Shown one piece after another: positions 7,255 through 14,487 of a stretch of DNA of 15,301 nucleotides (positions are counted from its first letter, which is position 1; each line of letters starts with the position of its first letter). The translations under genes and the position numbers were made by a program. The notes beneath the pieces are model-generated. The model searched no databases. It was not told the DNA's origin and saw only the letters and a list, made by a program, of their open reading frames with translations. The DNA is from Alphaproteobacteria bacterium MarineAlpha3_Bin4 (GTDB lineage: Bacteria; Pseudomonadota; Alphaproteobacteria; Rhodospirillales; Casp-alpha2). The DNA lies in contig PTLJ01000012.1 in NCBI GenBank assembly GCA_002938045.1, forward strand, positions 1-15,301, given 5' to 3'.

Positions 7255-7743
7255 ATGTTCGACATCGGCTGGCAGGAGTTATTCATCCTTGCGGTCCTTG
7301 CCATCATCGTCATCGGACCGAAAGATCTGCCGCGTACGATAAAGACCGTGACTGGCTGGCTCAGGAAGGCGCGGTCGATGGCCCGCGAACTACAGAGCGG
7401 CATAGATGATGTCGTCCGCGAGGCCGAGATTGACGAGCTGCAACGGGAAGCTAACAAGATCGATAACTACGATCTCGAATCACAGATAAAGGATACCATC
7501 GACCCAACCGGCGACGTCGCCAAGGAGGCGAGGCTCGACGAGATTGAGGACGAGATGCTCAAGACGGCGCAGTCGCTCAAGGATTCGACGGACCCAGACA
7601 AAGCCACAGCCGGCGGCGAAGAAGTGCCGCCAATCGTCGATGATTTCGATGATGTAATCGATAGCGACGTTCCGGACGCAGAGGAAGCAACCGACGATGC
7701 CACCGCCGGCGCGCCGGAGACGGCGGAGAAGGCAAGCGGATAG
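7255..7743 (+). CDS. tatB: Sec-independent translocase subunit TatB
   Basis: TatB works with TatC as the receptor for twin-arginine signal peptides. The 162-residue protein starts with MFDIGWQELFILAVLAIIVIG, the TatB membrane helix, then the conserved GPKDLPRTI hinge (Pro where TatA usually has other residues) and a long amphipathic helix containing RKARSMARELQ. The second half is highly acidic, with many Asp/Glu and Ala residues, and probably disordered. AGGAGA at 7238-7243 precedes the ATG by about 11 bases. tatC begins 6 bases after the stop, so tatB and tatC are cotranscribed. Longer acidic tails are common in alphaproteobacterial TatB. Confidence 0.94.
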   Translation: MFDIGWQELFILAVLAIIVIGPKDLPRTIKTVTGWLRKARSMARELQSGIDDVVREAEIDELQREANKIDNYDLESQIKDTIDPTGDVAKEARLDEIEDEMLKTAQSLKDSTDPDKATAGGEEVPPIVDDFDDVIDSDVPDAEEATDDATAGAPETAEKASG

Positions 7744-7749
7744 ACTGCC

Positions 7750-8589
7750 GTGGCGGAAGACGAAGTCACCCTTGACGAATCGAAGATGCCGCTTCTTGAA
7801 CACTTGATCGAGTTGCGCCAGCGACTGGTGCGCTCATTCGTCGCCATCATCGTCCTATTCTTCATTAGCTACTACTTCGCTCCGCACATTTACACGTTTC
7901 TGGTGCAGCCCTTGGCCGACATCCTCGAGCATATGGGCGGTGAGCGGAGACTGATCTTCACGGCGCTCCACGAAGCCTTCTTCACCTACATCAAGGTGGC
8001 GTTCTTCATGGCGTTGTTCCTGGCGTTTCCATTCATCGCCATGCAGTTCTGGCTGTTCATCGCGCCTGGGCTCTATAAGCGCGAAAAGAAGGCGATGCTG
8101 CCGTTCCTGTTCGCGACGCCGATCCTGTTCTTCCTCGGCGGCGCGCTGGTCTATTACCTCATCTTCCCGCTGGCTTGGAAGTTCTTCCTCGGCTTCGAGA
8201 GCGTCGGCGGGGTCGGCAGCCTACCTATTCAGCTCGAAGCAAAGGTCGACCAGTACCTGTCGCTTGTGATGCGTCTGATCTTCGCCTTTGGCATCTGCTT
8301 CGAGCTGCCGGTGGTGCTGACCCTACTGGCCCGCGTCGGTATGGTCACCTCCAAGGGCTTGGCCGAGAAGCGCAAGTATGCCATCGTTCTCGCATTCGTC
8401 GCTGCCGCGATCCTGACGCCACCCGACGTGATTTCTCAGGTCGGCCTGGCGCTGCCGACGATGGTGCTCTACGAGATTTCGATCCTCTGCGTCAAGATAA
8501 TCGAGAAGAAGCAGGGCCGCATCGAGGACGATGACGAAGACGAGCAGGCCAAGACCGGCGACGAAGCGGAGGAGCCGTTCGCCAGTTGA
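7750..8589 (+). CDS. tatC: Sec-independent translocase subunit TatC
   Basis: TatC is the polytopic core of the Tat signal-peptide receptor. The 279-residue product has the family N-terminus MPLLEHLIELRQRLVRS (residues 13-29), six hydrophobic segments, the cytoplasmic loop FWLFIAPGLYKREKK after the second segment, the FAFGICFELPVVL segment with its conserved Glu, and AAAILTPPDVISQ in the last loop. A charged Asp/Glu tail of about 30 residues ends it. The start is a GTG at 7750; no ATG lies before the conserved region except the internal Met13 just ahead of PLLEHL. It follows tatB after 6 bases. Confidence 0.95.
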   Translation: MAEDEVTLDESKMPLLEHLIELRQRLVRSFVAIIVLFFISYYFAPHIYTFLVQPLADILEHMGGERRLIFTALHEAFFTYIKVAFFMALFLAFPFIAMQFWLFIAPGLYKREKKAMLPFLFATPILFFLGGALVYYLIFPLAWKFFLGFESVGGVGSLPIQLEAKVDQYLSLVMRLIFAFGICFELPVVLTLLARVGMVTSKGLAEKRKYAIVLAFVAAAILTPPDVISQVGLALPTMVLYEISILCVKIIEKKQGRIEDDDEDEQAKTGDEAEEPFAS

Positions 8590-8602
8590 TACCTGGCTGG
8601 GC

Positions 8603-8631
8603 TTCTCAAAACAGGTCTGACATCCTATAAG
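8603..8631 (+). promoter_or_regulatory. Probable promoter of serS-surE-pcm
   Basis: TTCTCA (8603-8608, four of six consensus bases) and TATAAG (8626-8631, five of six) are spaced by 17 bases in the 96-base gap after tatC. Transcription would start near 8638. No T-box or other structured leader is visible, and the serS ATG has no clear ribosome binding site. Confidence 0.5.
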
Positions 8632-8685
8632 ACCCCGAGCCCACAGAAAGCTCTCCTGGCCTCAATTCATGGACCCGACGTTCCC

Positions 8686-10107
8686 ATGTTCGACATCAAA
8701 TGGATCCGCGAAAACCCGGGCGACTTCGACGCCGCCATGGCTAGACGCGGGTTGGAGCCGCAATCTCCGGCTCTGATCGAGCTCGATGCAAAGCGCCGCG
8801 AGGCGCAGACTCGCAGGCAGAAGATCCAGGCCGAGCGTAACAAGCTCTCAAAGGAGATCGGCGAGGCCAAGTCCAAGGGCGAGGACGCCAGCGCTATAAT
8901 CGAGGAAGTGTCGAAGTCGAAGGCAGCTGAGGCCGAGGCCGACGCGGCGGCCAGCGAGGCGGCGACGGCGCTTAATGCGTCGCTGGCGGAACTGCCCAAC
9001 ATGCCCTTGGACGACGTTCCTGACGGCGCCGACGAGAACGACAACCGCGTGGAACACTGCATCGGCGAGCCGCCCGAATTCGACTTCGAGCCGAAAGAGC
9101 ATTTCGACATCGGAAAGGCGCTGGGTATGATGGATTTTGAGACCGCGGCCAAGCTTGCCGGTGAGCGCTTCGTCATGCTTTCAGGCGCGCTCGCCCAAAT
9201 GGAACGCGCGCTCGCCAACTTCATGCTCGACCATAACACCCGAGAGTACGGTTACACCGAAGTCAACCCGCCGGCACTGGTCAACGACGTAACCATGTTC
9301 GGCACCGGACAGCTGCCTAAGTTCGGCGACGACCTGTTTAGTACGTCAAAGTCAAATCGCGCGTATGAACGGACAAAAGATACGAGGAATCAACAACTTC
9401 TTCGGAATCCTGATGAATACAACTCTGCTGATATAGAACATTTGAGGGAGCTCGCCCTAGCCCAAGATTGGCAAGGTGAACGATCTCACGACCGGCTATG
9501 GTTGATTCCGACCGCCGAGGTGCCGTTGACTAACATCGTTGCCGACCAAATCGTCGGGGCCGAGTGCTTGCCGCGCCGCTACACGGCGATGAGCTGGTGT
9601 TTCCGCTCGGAGGCTGGAGCGGCTGGTAAGGACACCCGTGGCATGATCCGCCAACATCAGTTCACCAAGGTCGAGATGGTCTCGGTGACAACGCCGGAGC
9701 AGTCGGCCGATGAACTCGAACGCATGACCAAATGCGCCGAAGATATCCTCAAACGCTTGAGCCTGCCGTTCCGCACAGTGACGCTGTGCACCGGTGACAT
9801 GGGCTTCGGCTCGTGCAAGACCTACGACCTTGAAGTCTGGCTGCCGGGGCAGGACCGGTACCGTGAAATCTCCAGTTGCTCCAACTGCGGCGACTTCCAA
9901 GCTCGGCGCATGAAGGCCAGGTTCCGCGACAAGGGCGCTAAGGAGACGCGCTTCGTCCATACCCTCAATGGCTCTGGTCTGGCTGTCGGCCGCACCCTGA
10001 TTGCGATCATGGAGAACGGCCAGCAGGCCGACGGCTCGGTCGCCATCCCCGAGACGCTCCGCCCCTACATGGGTGGGCTCGAAGTCATTTTGGCCAATGG
10101 CGACTAG
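8686..10107 (+). CDS. serS: Seryl-tRNA synthetase with an in-frame catalytic-domain insert
   Basis: SerS charges tRNA-Ser with serine. The 473-residue protein begins MFDIKWIREN and has the long N-terminal tRNA-binding coiled coil (about residues 30-100), then the class II core: motif 1 around MLDHNTREYGYTEVNPP, the TAE serine-binding motif in LIPTAEVPLTN (276-278), motif 2 FRSEAGAAGKDTRGMIRQHQF split over the loop, and motif 3 near LAVGRTLIAIMENGQQADGS. Usual bacterial length is about 425-430. The excess of about 45-50 residues is a single block between DDLF (215-218) and RLWLIPTAE (270 on). That block is hydrophilic and AT-richer than the rest (about 46% GC by my count over 9341-9490). All catalytic motifs are intact, so activity is likely. 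It overlaps surE by 11 bases. Confidence 0.96.
   Translation: MFDIKWIRENPGDFDAAMARRGLEPQSPALIELDAKRREAQTRRQKIQAERNKLSKEIGEAKSKGEDASAIIEEVSKSKAAEAEADAAASEAATALNASLAELPNMPLDDVPDGADENDNRVEHCIGEPPEFDFEPKEHFDIGKALGMMDFETAAKLAGERFVMLSGALAQMERALANFMLDHNTREYGYTEVNPPALVNDVTMFGTGQLPKFGDDLFSTSKSNRAYERTKDTRNQQLLRNPDEYNSADIEHLRELALAQDWQGERSHDRLWLIPTAEVPLTNIVADQIVGAECLPRRYTAMSWCFRSEAGAAGKDTRGMIRQHQFTKVEMVSVTTPEQSADELERMTKCAEDILKRLSLPFRTVTLCTGDMGFGSCKTYDLEVWLPGQDRYREISSCSNCGDFQARRMKARFRDKGAKETRFVHTLNGSGLAVGRTLIAIMENGQQADGSVAIPETLRPYMGGLEVILANGD
9340..9492 (+). other. In-frame insertion within serS
   Basis: About 150 bases, coding for residues 219-269 of SerS (start STSKSNRAYERTK, end DWQGERSHD), have no counterpart in the SerS family as I know it. 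The reading frame is preserved on both sides. Base composition is lower in GC, and codons such as ATA, AAT and TTG are more frequent than in the flanks. A short direct repeat CGACC (9330-9334 and 9489-9493) lies at the edges, 159 bases (53 codons) apart. Exact borders are uncertain by several codons. Confidence 0.7.
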
Positions 10108-10879
10108 CAAGTTGAACCTGGCTCGGGCCCGGGTCCTGATCTCCAACGACGACGGCATCGAAGCACCGGGGCTGAAGGCTCTAGAAAAAGTTATGCGAGG
10201 GCTGACGCGCGAGGTCTGGGTGATCGTGCCGGAGACCGAGCAGAGCGCCACCGGCCACTCCTTGACCCTACGCCGGCCGCTGCGCATCCGCAAGGTCTCC
10301 AAACGCAAGCACGCGATCGATGGCACGCCGACCGACAGCGTGCTGCTGGGCGTCACCGAGGTGATGAAAGACACGCCGCCGGACATCGTTTTATCGGGCA
10401 TTAACCGTGGCGGCAACATCGGCGAGGACGTGACTTATTCGGGCACCGTCGCCGCGGCCATGGAGGGGACTCTGTTGGGCATTCCATCGGTCGCTCTGAG
10501 CCAGGTCTATTTCGACGGCCGCAATGTCCGTTGGGCGACCGCCGAACATTGGCTGGAGAAAGTGCTGAAAATGCTACTCACCGCCGATTGGCCGGCCGGC
10601 GTGCTGATGAACGTCAACTTCCCGGCGGTCAACGCTAGCGCAGTCACCGGCATCGAGGTCTGCCGCCAGGGTCGTCGCAAGATCGGCGGCGAGCTACAGC
10701 ACGGGACCGACCCCCGCGGCGAATCCTATTTCTGGATTGGAGCGCAGCGCAACGAGGAGCGTTTCCACGCAGGCACCGACTTGGATGCCGTCGAGCGCGG
10801 TGCCATTGCGGTGACCCCGCTAAGCATGGATCTGACCCACGGGCCGACCCTGAAACGAATGAAAGCGAAGTGGTCATGA
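10097..10879 (+). CDS. surE: 5'/3'-nucleotidase SurE
   Basis: SurE is a metal-dependent nucleoside monophosphate phosphatase acting on 5'- and 3'-nucleotides, often linked to stationary-phase survival. The 260-residue protein has the family metal site: Asp18-Asp19 in LISNDDGIEAPGL, Ser49 in ETEQSATGHSLTL, and Asn102 in SGINRGGNIGEDV, followed by TYSGTVAAAMEG. The ATG at 10097 overlaps the end of serS by 11 bases and places the NDDG motif at the normal distance from the N-terminus; the frame is open further upstream inside serS, but that extension is Arg/Ser/Pro-rich and unlike the family. Its stop overlaps the pcm ATG. surE-pcm-nlpD is a classic order, here without rpoS. Confidence 0.95.
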   Translation: MATSKLNLARARVLISNDDGIEAPGLKALEKVMRGLTREVWVIVPETEQSATGHSLTLRRPLRIRKVSKRKHAIDGTPTDSVLLGVTEVMKDTPPDIVLSGINRGGNIGEDVTYSGTVAAAMEGTLLGIPSVALSQVYFDGRNVRWATAEHWLEKVLKMLLTADWPAGVLMNVNFPAVNASAVTGIEVCRQGRRKIGGELQHGTDPRGESYFWIGAQRNEERFHAGTDLDAVERGAIAVTPLSMDLTHGPTLKRMKAKWS

Positions 10880-11514
10880 AGCCGGATGCGGCGATGACGC
10901 GAATGATAGAACAGGTGCGACGAGGAGGCGTATCCGATGAGCGGGTGCTGGCGTCGATCGAACGGGTGCCGCGCGAGATGTTCGTAGCCGGGCCGTTCCG
11001 GCCCCGCGCTTACGAGAACGCCACGCTGCCAATCGGCTATCACCAGACCATCAGCGCGCCTGTCGTCGTCGGCCTGATGACCCAGGCGCTCAATGTGACC
11101 GACCGCATGAAGGTACTCGAGGTCGGCACCGGGTCCGGCTACCAAACGGCGGTGTTGGCGCTCTTGTGCCGCCGGCTTTACACCATAGAGCGCCACAAGG
11201 CCCTGTTTCGGGACGGGGAAAAGCGTCTCGAGAAGCTCGGCATCACCAATGTTACTGCGTTGTTGGCCGACGGCTCCGGCGGCTGGCCCGAGCAGGCGCC
11301 GTTCGAGCGCATTATGGTGACGGCGGCCGCTCTCGACGTGCCGCCGGTGCTGCTCGACCAGCTTGCCGTCGGCGGCGTTATGCTGCTGCCGATCGGCACT
11401 GGCAAAGAGGATCAGCGCCTGACTCGCGTCGTCCGCACCGCAGAAGGGGCCGAGACGGAGGACCTGGGTGGCGTCCGATTCGTGCCCCTGGTGCCGGACC
11501 TCGCTAAGGGCTAG
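10876..11514 (+). CDS. pcm: Protein-L-isoaspartate O-methyltransferase
   Basis: Pcm methylates L-isoaspartyl residues in aged proteins with S-adenosylmethionine, starting their repair. The 212-residue product shows RVPREMFV, the substrate-site region YHQTISAPVVVGLMTQ (about 55-70), SAM motif I VLEVGTGSGYQTAVLA (80-95), the acidic end of the next strand in YTIERH, and FERIMVTAAALDVPP. I chose the ATG at 10876, which overlaps the surE TGA by 4 bases; a GTG at 10870 is in frame and would add two residues. Cytoplasmic, with no signal peptide. Coupled to surE, forming a survival/repair pair. Confidence 0.94.
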   Translation: MKPDAAMTRMIEQVRRGGVSDERVLASIERVPREMFVAGPFRPRAYENATLPIGYHQTISAPVVVGLMTQALNVTDRMKVLEVGTGSGYQTAVLALLCRRLYTIERHKALFRDGEKRLEKLGITNVTALLADGSGGWPEQAPFERIMVTAAALDVPPVLLDQLAVGGVMLLPIGTGKEDQRLTRVVRTAEGAETEDLGGVRFVPLVPDLAKG

Positions 11515-11530
11515 GGCGGGTGGATTCCAA

Positions 11531-11556
11531 GCCTACCGCTGGTTTTCCGGTTAGGC
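11531..11556 (+). other. Hairpin between pcm and the nlpD-like gene
   Basis: GCCTACCG (11531-11538) can pair with CGGTTAGGC (11548-11556) with one bulged base and a 9-base loop. No T-run follows, so it is a poor intrinsic terminator; it may be an RNA-stability or processing element, or chance. It lies in the 79 bases between the pcm stop and the proposed nlpD ATG. Confidence 0.3.
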
Positions 11557-11593
11557 GTTGAACCGCTGTGCCGGGGCGGCGATAATTTCGAAC

Positions 11594-12595
11594 ATGGGGA
11601 GTTCCCGAACGCGCCTATGGCCGGCGGCGCTGGTCGCAGGGTGGGTGACGGGCTGCGGCTATGCACAATGGCCACTGCCCCTGTCGGCACCGGTCGATGT
11701 CAATGCACCACCGCCCGCCGTGACCGGCGATAGCAATGTCGCCTTCATCGGCGCTGGCGCCGTCATTGTCGGCCGTGGCGACACGGTCTACGGCTTGGCC
11801 CGCCGCCACAGGGTCAGCGTCCGGGCGATCATCGAGGCCAACGCTCTCGTGCCACCCTATCACCTCAACGTCGGTCAGCGGGTAGTGCTACTGCGCCGGC
11901 CCAAACACTTGGTCAAGCGAGGCGACACCCTCTATGCCGTCGCCCGCCAATACGGCGTTGTCGCCTACGACGTGGCCCGTCTCAACAACCTCAAGCCGCC
12001 CTATACCATCCACGTCGGCCAGAGCCTTGTGCTGCCGGATGCCGGTAGACTGCGTACTGTCCCCGTCAGCCGCAACGCCGAGGGCGTGACGTCGCCGTCA
12101 TCGAACGGGGTGCTGACGACGACGCCGACCCGGTCAGGCCAACCACCAGCGAGCGAGACCACCGCTGCGCCACCTGCCTCACCGACGCTGGTACCGAGGC
12201 CACCAGCCGCCACCGGCAAGGGGTTCCAGTGGCCGGTCCGGGGCCGCGTCGTTTCCGGCTTCGGGGCCAAGGCCAAGGGGTTGCGCAACGATGGTATCAA
12301 CATCGCCGCCAAGCGCGGATCACTGGTACGCGCCGCCGAGAATGGTGTCGTCGCCTACGCCGGCAACGAGCTGCGTGGCTTCGGCAACCTTTTACTGCTC
12401 AAGCATTCCGGCGGTTGGGTCACCGCCTACGCCCACAACGACAAGCTGCTGGTCAAGCGTGGCCAGAAGATCAAAAAAGGTCAGAATATCGCCACCGTCG
12501 GTTCGACCGGAAACGTGCGCACGCCACAGCTGCATTTTGAGTTGCGCAAGGGCAGGAGGGCGCGTGACCCGAAGAAGTACCTGCGCCCGGCGTGA
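11594..12595 (+). CDS. nlpD: NlpD-like lipoprotein: two LysM domains and a degenerate LytM (M23) domain
   Basis: The 333-residue protein has a lipoprotein signal with lipobox VTGC (Cys21), two LysM peptidoglycan-binding repeats (about 59-100 beginning VGRGDTVYGLA, and 107-148 beginning VKRGDTLYAVA), a Pro/Thr-rich linker, and a C-terminal M23 domain (about 212-327). In active M23 enzymes the zinc site has HxxxD and HxH; here the first is NDGIN (Asn232, Asn236) and the last is QLH (Gln312, His314), so most ligands are lost while YAHND remains. The same loss occurs in E. coli NlpD and EnvC, which activate amidases instead of cutting. I therefore infer an outer-membrane activator of septal peptidoglycan amidases. 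The frame opens at a TTG (11558), but the ATG at 11594 gives a proper signal peptide. It follows surE-pcm, the classic nlpD place. Confidence 0.88.
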   Translation: MGSSRTRLWPAALVAGWVTGCGYAQWPLPLSAPVDVNAPPPAVTGDSNVAFIGAGAVIVGRGDTVYGLARRHRVSVRAIIEANALVPPYHLNVGQRVVLLRRPKHLVKRGDTLYAVARQYGVVAYDVARLNNLKPPYTIHVGQSLVLPDAGRLRTVPVSRNAEGVTSPSSNGVLTTTPTRSGQPPASETTAAPPASPTLVPRPPAATGKGFQWPVRGRVVSGFGAKAKGLRNDGINIAAKRGSLVRAAENGVVAYAGNELRGFGNLLLLKHSGGWVTAYAHNDKLLVKRGQKIKKGQNIATVGSTGNVRTPQLHFELRKGRRARDPKKYLRPA

Positions 12596-12635
12596 GAACG
12601 GCATCATATGTTGGTGGCCGTCAAAGGAGATGCCC

Positions 12636-12821
12636 ATGCAAGCACCGTGCTTCATGCACTCGGACCCTTTCGCCTGGTTGATCGGTGCCGTCCTTGTCAA
12701 CGTCGCCTCGTTCGTCGCGTTCTCGTATCTCGACTGGCTCTGCACCTTCTTGATCGGGTCGATCGGTATTACGTCGATCGTGCGCATGGAACTGAACGGT
12801 GGCCAAGCCATAGTCAAATAG
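12636..12821 (+). CDS. Small hydrophobic membrane protein, unknown function
   Basis: A 61-residue ORF starting MQAPCFMHSD. The ATG has a near-perfect ribosome binding site, AAAGGAG (12623-12629), 6 bases upstream; an ATG at 12630 is in frame but directly abuts it. Two hydrophobic stretches, about 12-30 (FAWLIGAVLVNVASFVAF) and 34-49 (WLCTFLIGSIGITSIV), predict one or two membrane helices. Third-position GC is about 79% by my count, as expected for a coding frame here. It ends in TAG, after which the same frame remains open for 45 codons to TAA at 12957-12959; that extension is strongly charged. I do not recognise the family. It lies between nlpD and a convergent ATPase gene. Confidence 0.6.
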   Translation: MQAPCFMHSDPFAWLIGAVLVNVASFVAFSYLDWLCTFLIGSIGITSIVRMELNGGQAIVK

Positions 12822-12845
12822 GATTACGTCTCGTCATCGATCGAG

Positions 12846-12959
12846 ATGTTCGCTGGGCAATTAAAGGCTAAGGACGACGCTGCGTCGAGGGAGAAGCGTG
12901 CCGCTGCCGAAGCCAAGTCTAGGCGCAAGCGGGTGATCTATCTACTGAATAAGGCGTAA
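12846..12959 (+). CDS. Possible short charged ORF, or the read-through tail of the preceding gene
   Basis: From ATG 12846 the frame encodes 37 residues, MFAGQLKAKDDAASREKRAA and then Arg/Lys-rich residues ending in VIYLLNKA. It lies in the same frame as the small membrane ORF just upstream, 24 bases after that TAG, with no intervening stop. It has no convincing ribosome binding site of its own, so it may be the C-terminal half of a gene broken by the amber codon rather than a separate gene. Third-position GC over the 45 codons is about 69%. Confidence 0.3.
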   Translation: MFAGQLKAKDDAASREKRAAAEAKSRRKRVIYLLNKA

Positions 12960-12960
12960 C

Positions 12961-12987
12961 TGGCGATGTTCGGCCGCGTCTTCGCCA
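12961..12987. terminator. Weak hairpin between convergent genes
   Basis: TGGCGA (12961-12966) and TCGCCA (12982-12987) form a 6-base perfect inverted repeat with a 15-base loop, followed by a short T/G-rich stretch. It lies between the small plus-strand ORFs and the end of the minus-strand ATPase gene, where a two-way terminator would be expected. The support is structural only and weak. Confidence 0.22.
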
Positions 12988-13020
12988 TGTTTGTCACTCA
13001 CCAGATCTAGGTCGGGGTGA

Positions 13021-13884
13021 TCAGTCTAGGTTGATCGGCTTGCCCAGGCGTCCGGCCAAGTCTTGGATGAACTGCCAGGCAACGCGTCCCGATTGCGCGC
13101 CGCGGGTCACCGCCCACTCGTTGGCCTCGGCCGTGAGATCTATCGTCGGATCGTCGAGCCCTAAGTGATTGGCGTAGCCCTCGACGATGGCGAAGTAGGT
13201 CTTCTGGTCGCAGTTATGGAAGCCCAACCAGAGCCCGAATCTGTCTGACAGGGAGATCTTTGTCTCGATTGCTTCGGAGGTATGGATGGCTGTAGAGCGC
13301 TCGTTTTCGATCATCTCGCCGGCCAAAAGGTGGCGGCGGTTCGAGGTGGCGTAAAAAATGACGTTATCGGGCCGGCCCTCGATGCCGCCTTCGAGCACCG
13401 ATTTCAGGGACTTGTAGGTGTCGTCCTGGGTATCGAACGAGAGATCATCACAGAACAGCAGACAGCGCCGTTCCACTCCTCGGAGCATGGCCAGCAGCTT
13501 GGACAAAGAACGGATGTCCTCGCGGTGGATTTCGACCAAGGCCAGGGCACCCGCCTTGTCGGCGTTGATCTTACCGTGCACCGCCTTGACCAGTGAGCTC
13601 TTGCCGGTGCCGCGCGCGCCCCACAAAAGCGCGTTGTTGGCTGGCAGGCCGTTGGCGAAACGCACGGTGTTTTCGAGCAAGACGTCGGTCTGTCGATCGA
13701 TGCCCTTGAGCAATTGGAGATCGAGTCGGTTGACCTTAAGCGCCGGGTCCAGTCGCCCGCTCTCGGCATGCCAAACGAAGGCGTCGGCGGCCTTGAGGTC
13801 GGTGTCGGTGGATTTCGTCGGCGACAGACGCTCCAGCGCTTCGGCAATACGGCCCAGCGTCGGTCCCAGGTTGGCGTCGTTCAT
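13021..13884 (-). CDS. DUF815-family AAA-type ATPase
   Basis: The 287-residue protein is a P-loop ATPase with Walker A GARGTGKSS (about 89-97), Walker B CLLFCDDLSF (141-150), a sensor-like YATSNRRHL (178-186) and the arginine-containing ISLSDRFGLWLGF (210-222). These features and the N-terminal AFVWHAESGRLDP (the FxW segment before the LKGIDRQ stretch) match the DUF815 group, whose molecular role is unknown to me. The ATG at 13884 gives MNDANLGPTLGRIAEAL; a GTG at 13896 would add four residues, and neither has a good ribosome binding site. It is the only minus-strand gene among the surrounding plus-strand genes, convergent with the small ORFs and divergent from yajC; this position beside yajC-secD is usual in alphaproteobacteria. 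Confidence 0.9.
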   Translation of the reverse strand: MNDANLGPTLGRIAEALERLSPTKSTDTDLKAADAFVWHAESGRLDPALKVNRLDLQLLKGIDRQTDVLLENTVRFANGLPANNALLWGARGTGKSSLVKAVHGKINADKAGALALVEIHREDIRSLSKLLAMLRGVERRCLLFCDDLSFDTQDDTYKSLKSVLEGGIEGRPDNVIFYATSNRRHLLAGEMIENERSTAIHTSEAIETKISLSDRFGLWLGFHNCDQKTYFAIVEGYANHLGLDDPTIDLTAEANEWAVTRGAQSGRVAWQFIQDLAGRLGKPINLD

Positions 13885-13968
13885 AAGTCCGGACACTAGA
13901 CTTCGGCGGCCGGGGCGTCAATTCCTGTCAAATCAGTGTGTTCGAGCGACAGCGGGGGCCCTTTACGT

Positions 13969-13996
13969 TTGCAAGTTTGGGTCTTACCGGTATAGT
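13969..13996 (+). promoter_or_regulatory. Probable promoter of yajC-secD
   Basis: TTGCAA (13969-13974, four of six) and TATAGT (13991-13996, five of six) are spaced by 16 bases. The start would be near 14003, leaving a leader of about 44 bases with GGAG (14037-14040) six bases before the yajC ATG. It lies in the divergent gap with the ATPase gene. Confidence 0.55.
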
Positions 13997-14046
13997 CCCG
14001 CAGATTTTCCGCCGGGTCCCCGTGCCCGCTGTTTATGGAGCTTTGA

Positions 14047-14460
14047 ATGTTGATATCGCCAGCCTTTGCACAGGCCGCCGGTGGCGGCGGCGGGAGTGGC
14101 CTCGAGGCGTTGTTGCCGCTCGTCCTGATTTTCGTCGTCTTCTACTTCTTATTGATTCGTCCGCAACAGAAGAAGGTGAAGCAACACAAAGAGATGCTCA
14201 GCGCGATCCGGCGTGGTGACAAGGTCGTCACAGGCGGTGGAATCATGGGCATTGTGACCAAGGTCAACGACGATAATGAGGTCACCGTCGAGATTACTAA
14301 AGACATCAAAGTCCGCGTTCGCCGCCATTTAATCCACGAGGTACTGTCGAAGATGGAGCCGGTCAAAGCAGTCGACAAGTCGAAGGACGCTAGCAACGAT
14401 TCCAGCAGCCAGCAGGGCCCGTTGTCAGGGCTTAAGAAGCTGATCGGGGGAAAGAGCTAA
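14047..14460 (+). CDS. yajC: Preprotein translocase accessory subunit YajC
   Basis: YajC is the small inner-membrane protein that associates with SecD-SecF and the SecYEG translocon. The 137-residue product has a Gly/Ala-rich N-terminus, one membrane segment at about 20-37 (LEALLPLVLIFVVFYFLL) followed by the hallmark IRPQQKKVKQH, then GDKVVTGGGIMGIVTKV and the small beta-rich domain ending near LIHEVLSK. A Ser/Asp/Lys-rich tail of about 30 residues follows. GGAG six bases before the ATG fixes the start. secD begins 27 bases after the stop, the normal arrangement. Confidence 0.95.
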   Translation: MLISPAFAQAAGGGGGSGLEALLPLVLIFVVFYFLLIRPQQKKVKQHKEMLSAIRRGDKVVTGGGIMGIVTKVNDDNEVTVEITKDIKVRVRRHLIHEVLSKMEPVKAVDKSKDASNDSSSQQGPLSGLKKLIGGKS

Positions 14461-14487
14461 CGACGGTCCAGCGCAAAAGTTCTGATC

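Noticed and set aside
9496..10419. Long antisense ORF (307 codons) across serS-surE
   Set aside because: It lies opposite two clear genes, has no recognisable domain, and long antisense frames are expected in GC-rich coding DNA.
12819..12821. TAG read as pyrrolysine in the small membrane ORF
   Set aside because: No pyl genes or expected methylamine methyltransferase context are visible; nonsense mutation or ordinary termination is simpler.
12608..12871. Plus-strand ORF of 87 codons overlapping the small membrane ORF
   Set aside because: Arg/His/Val-rich product in a frame lacking the ribosome binding site and coding-like codon use of the 12636 frame.
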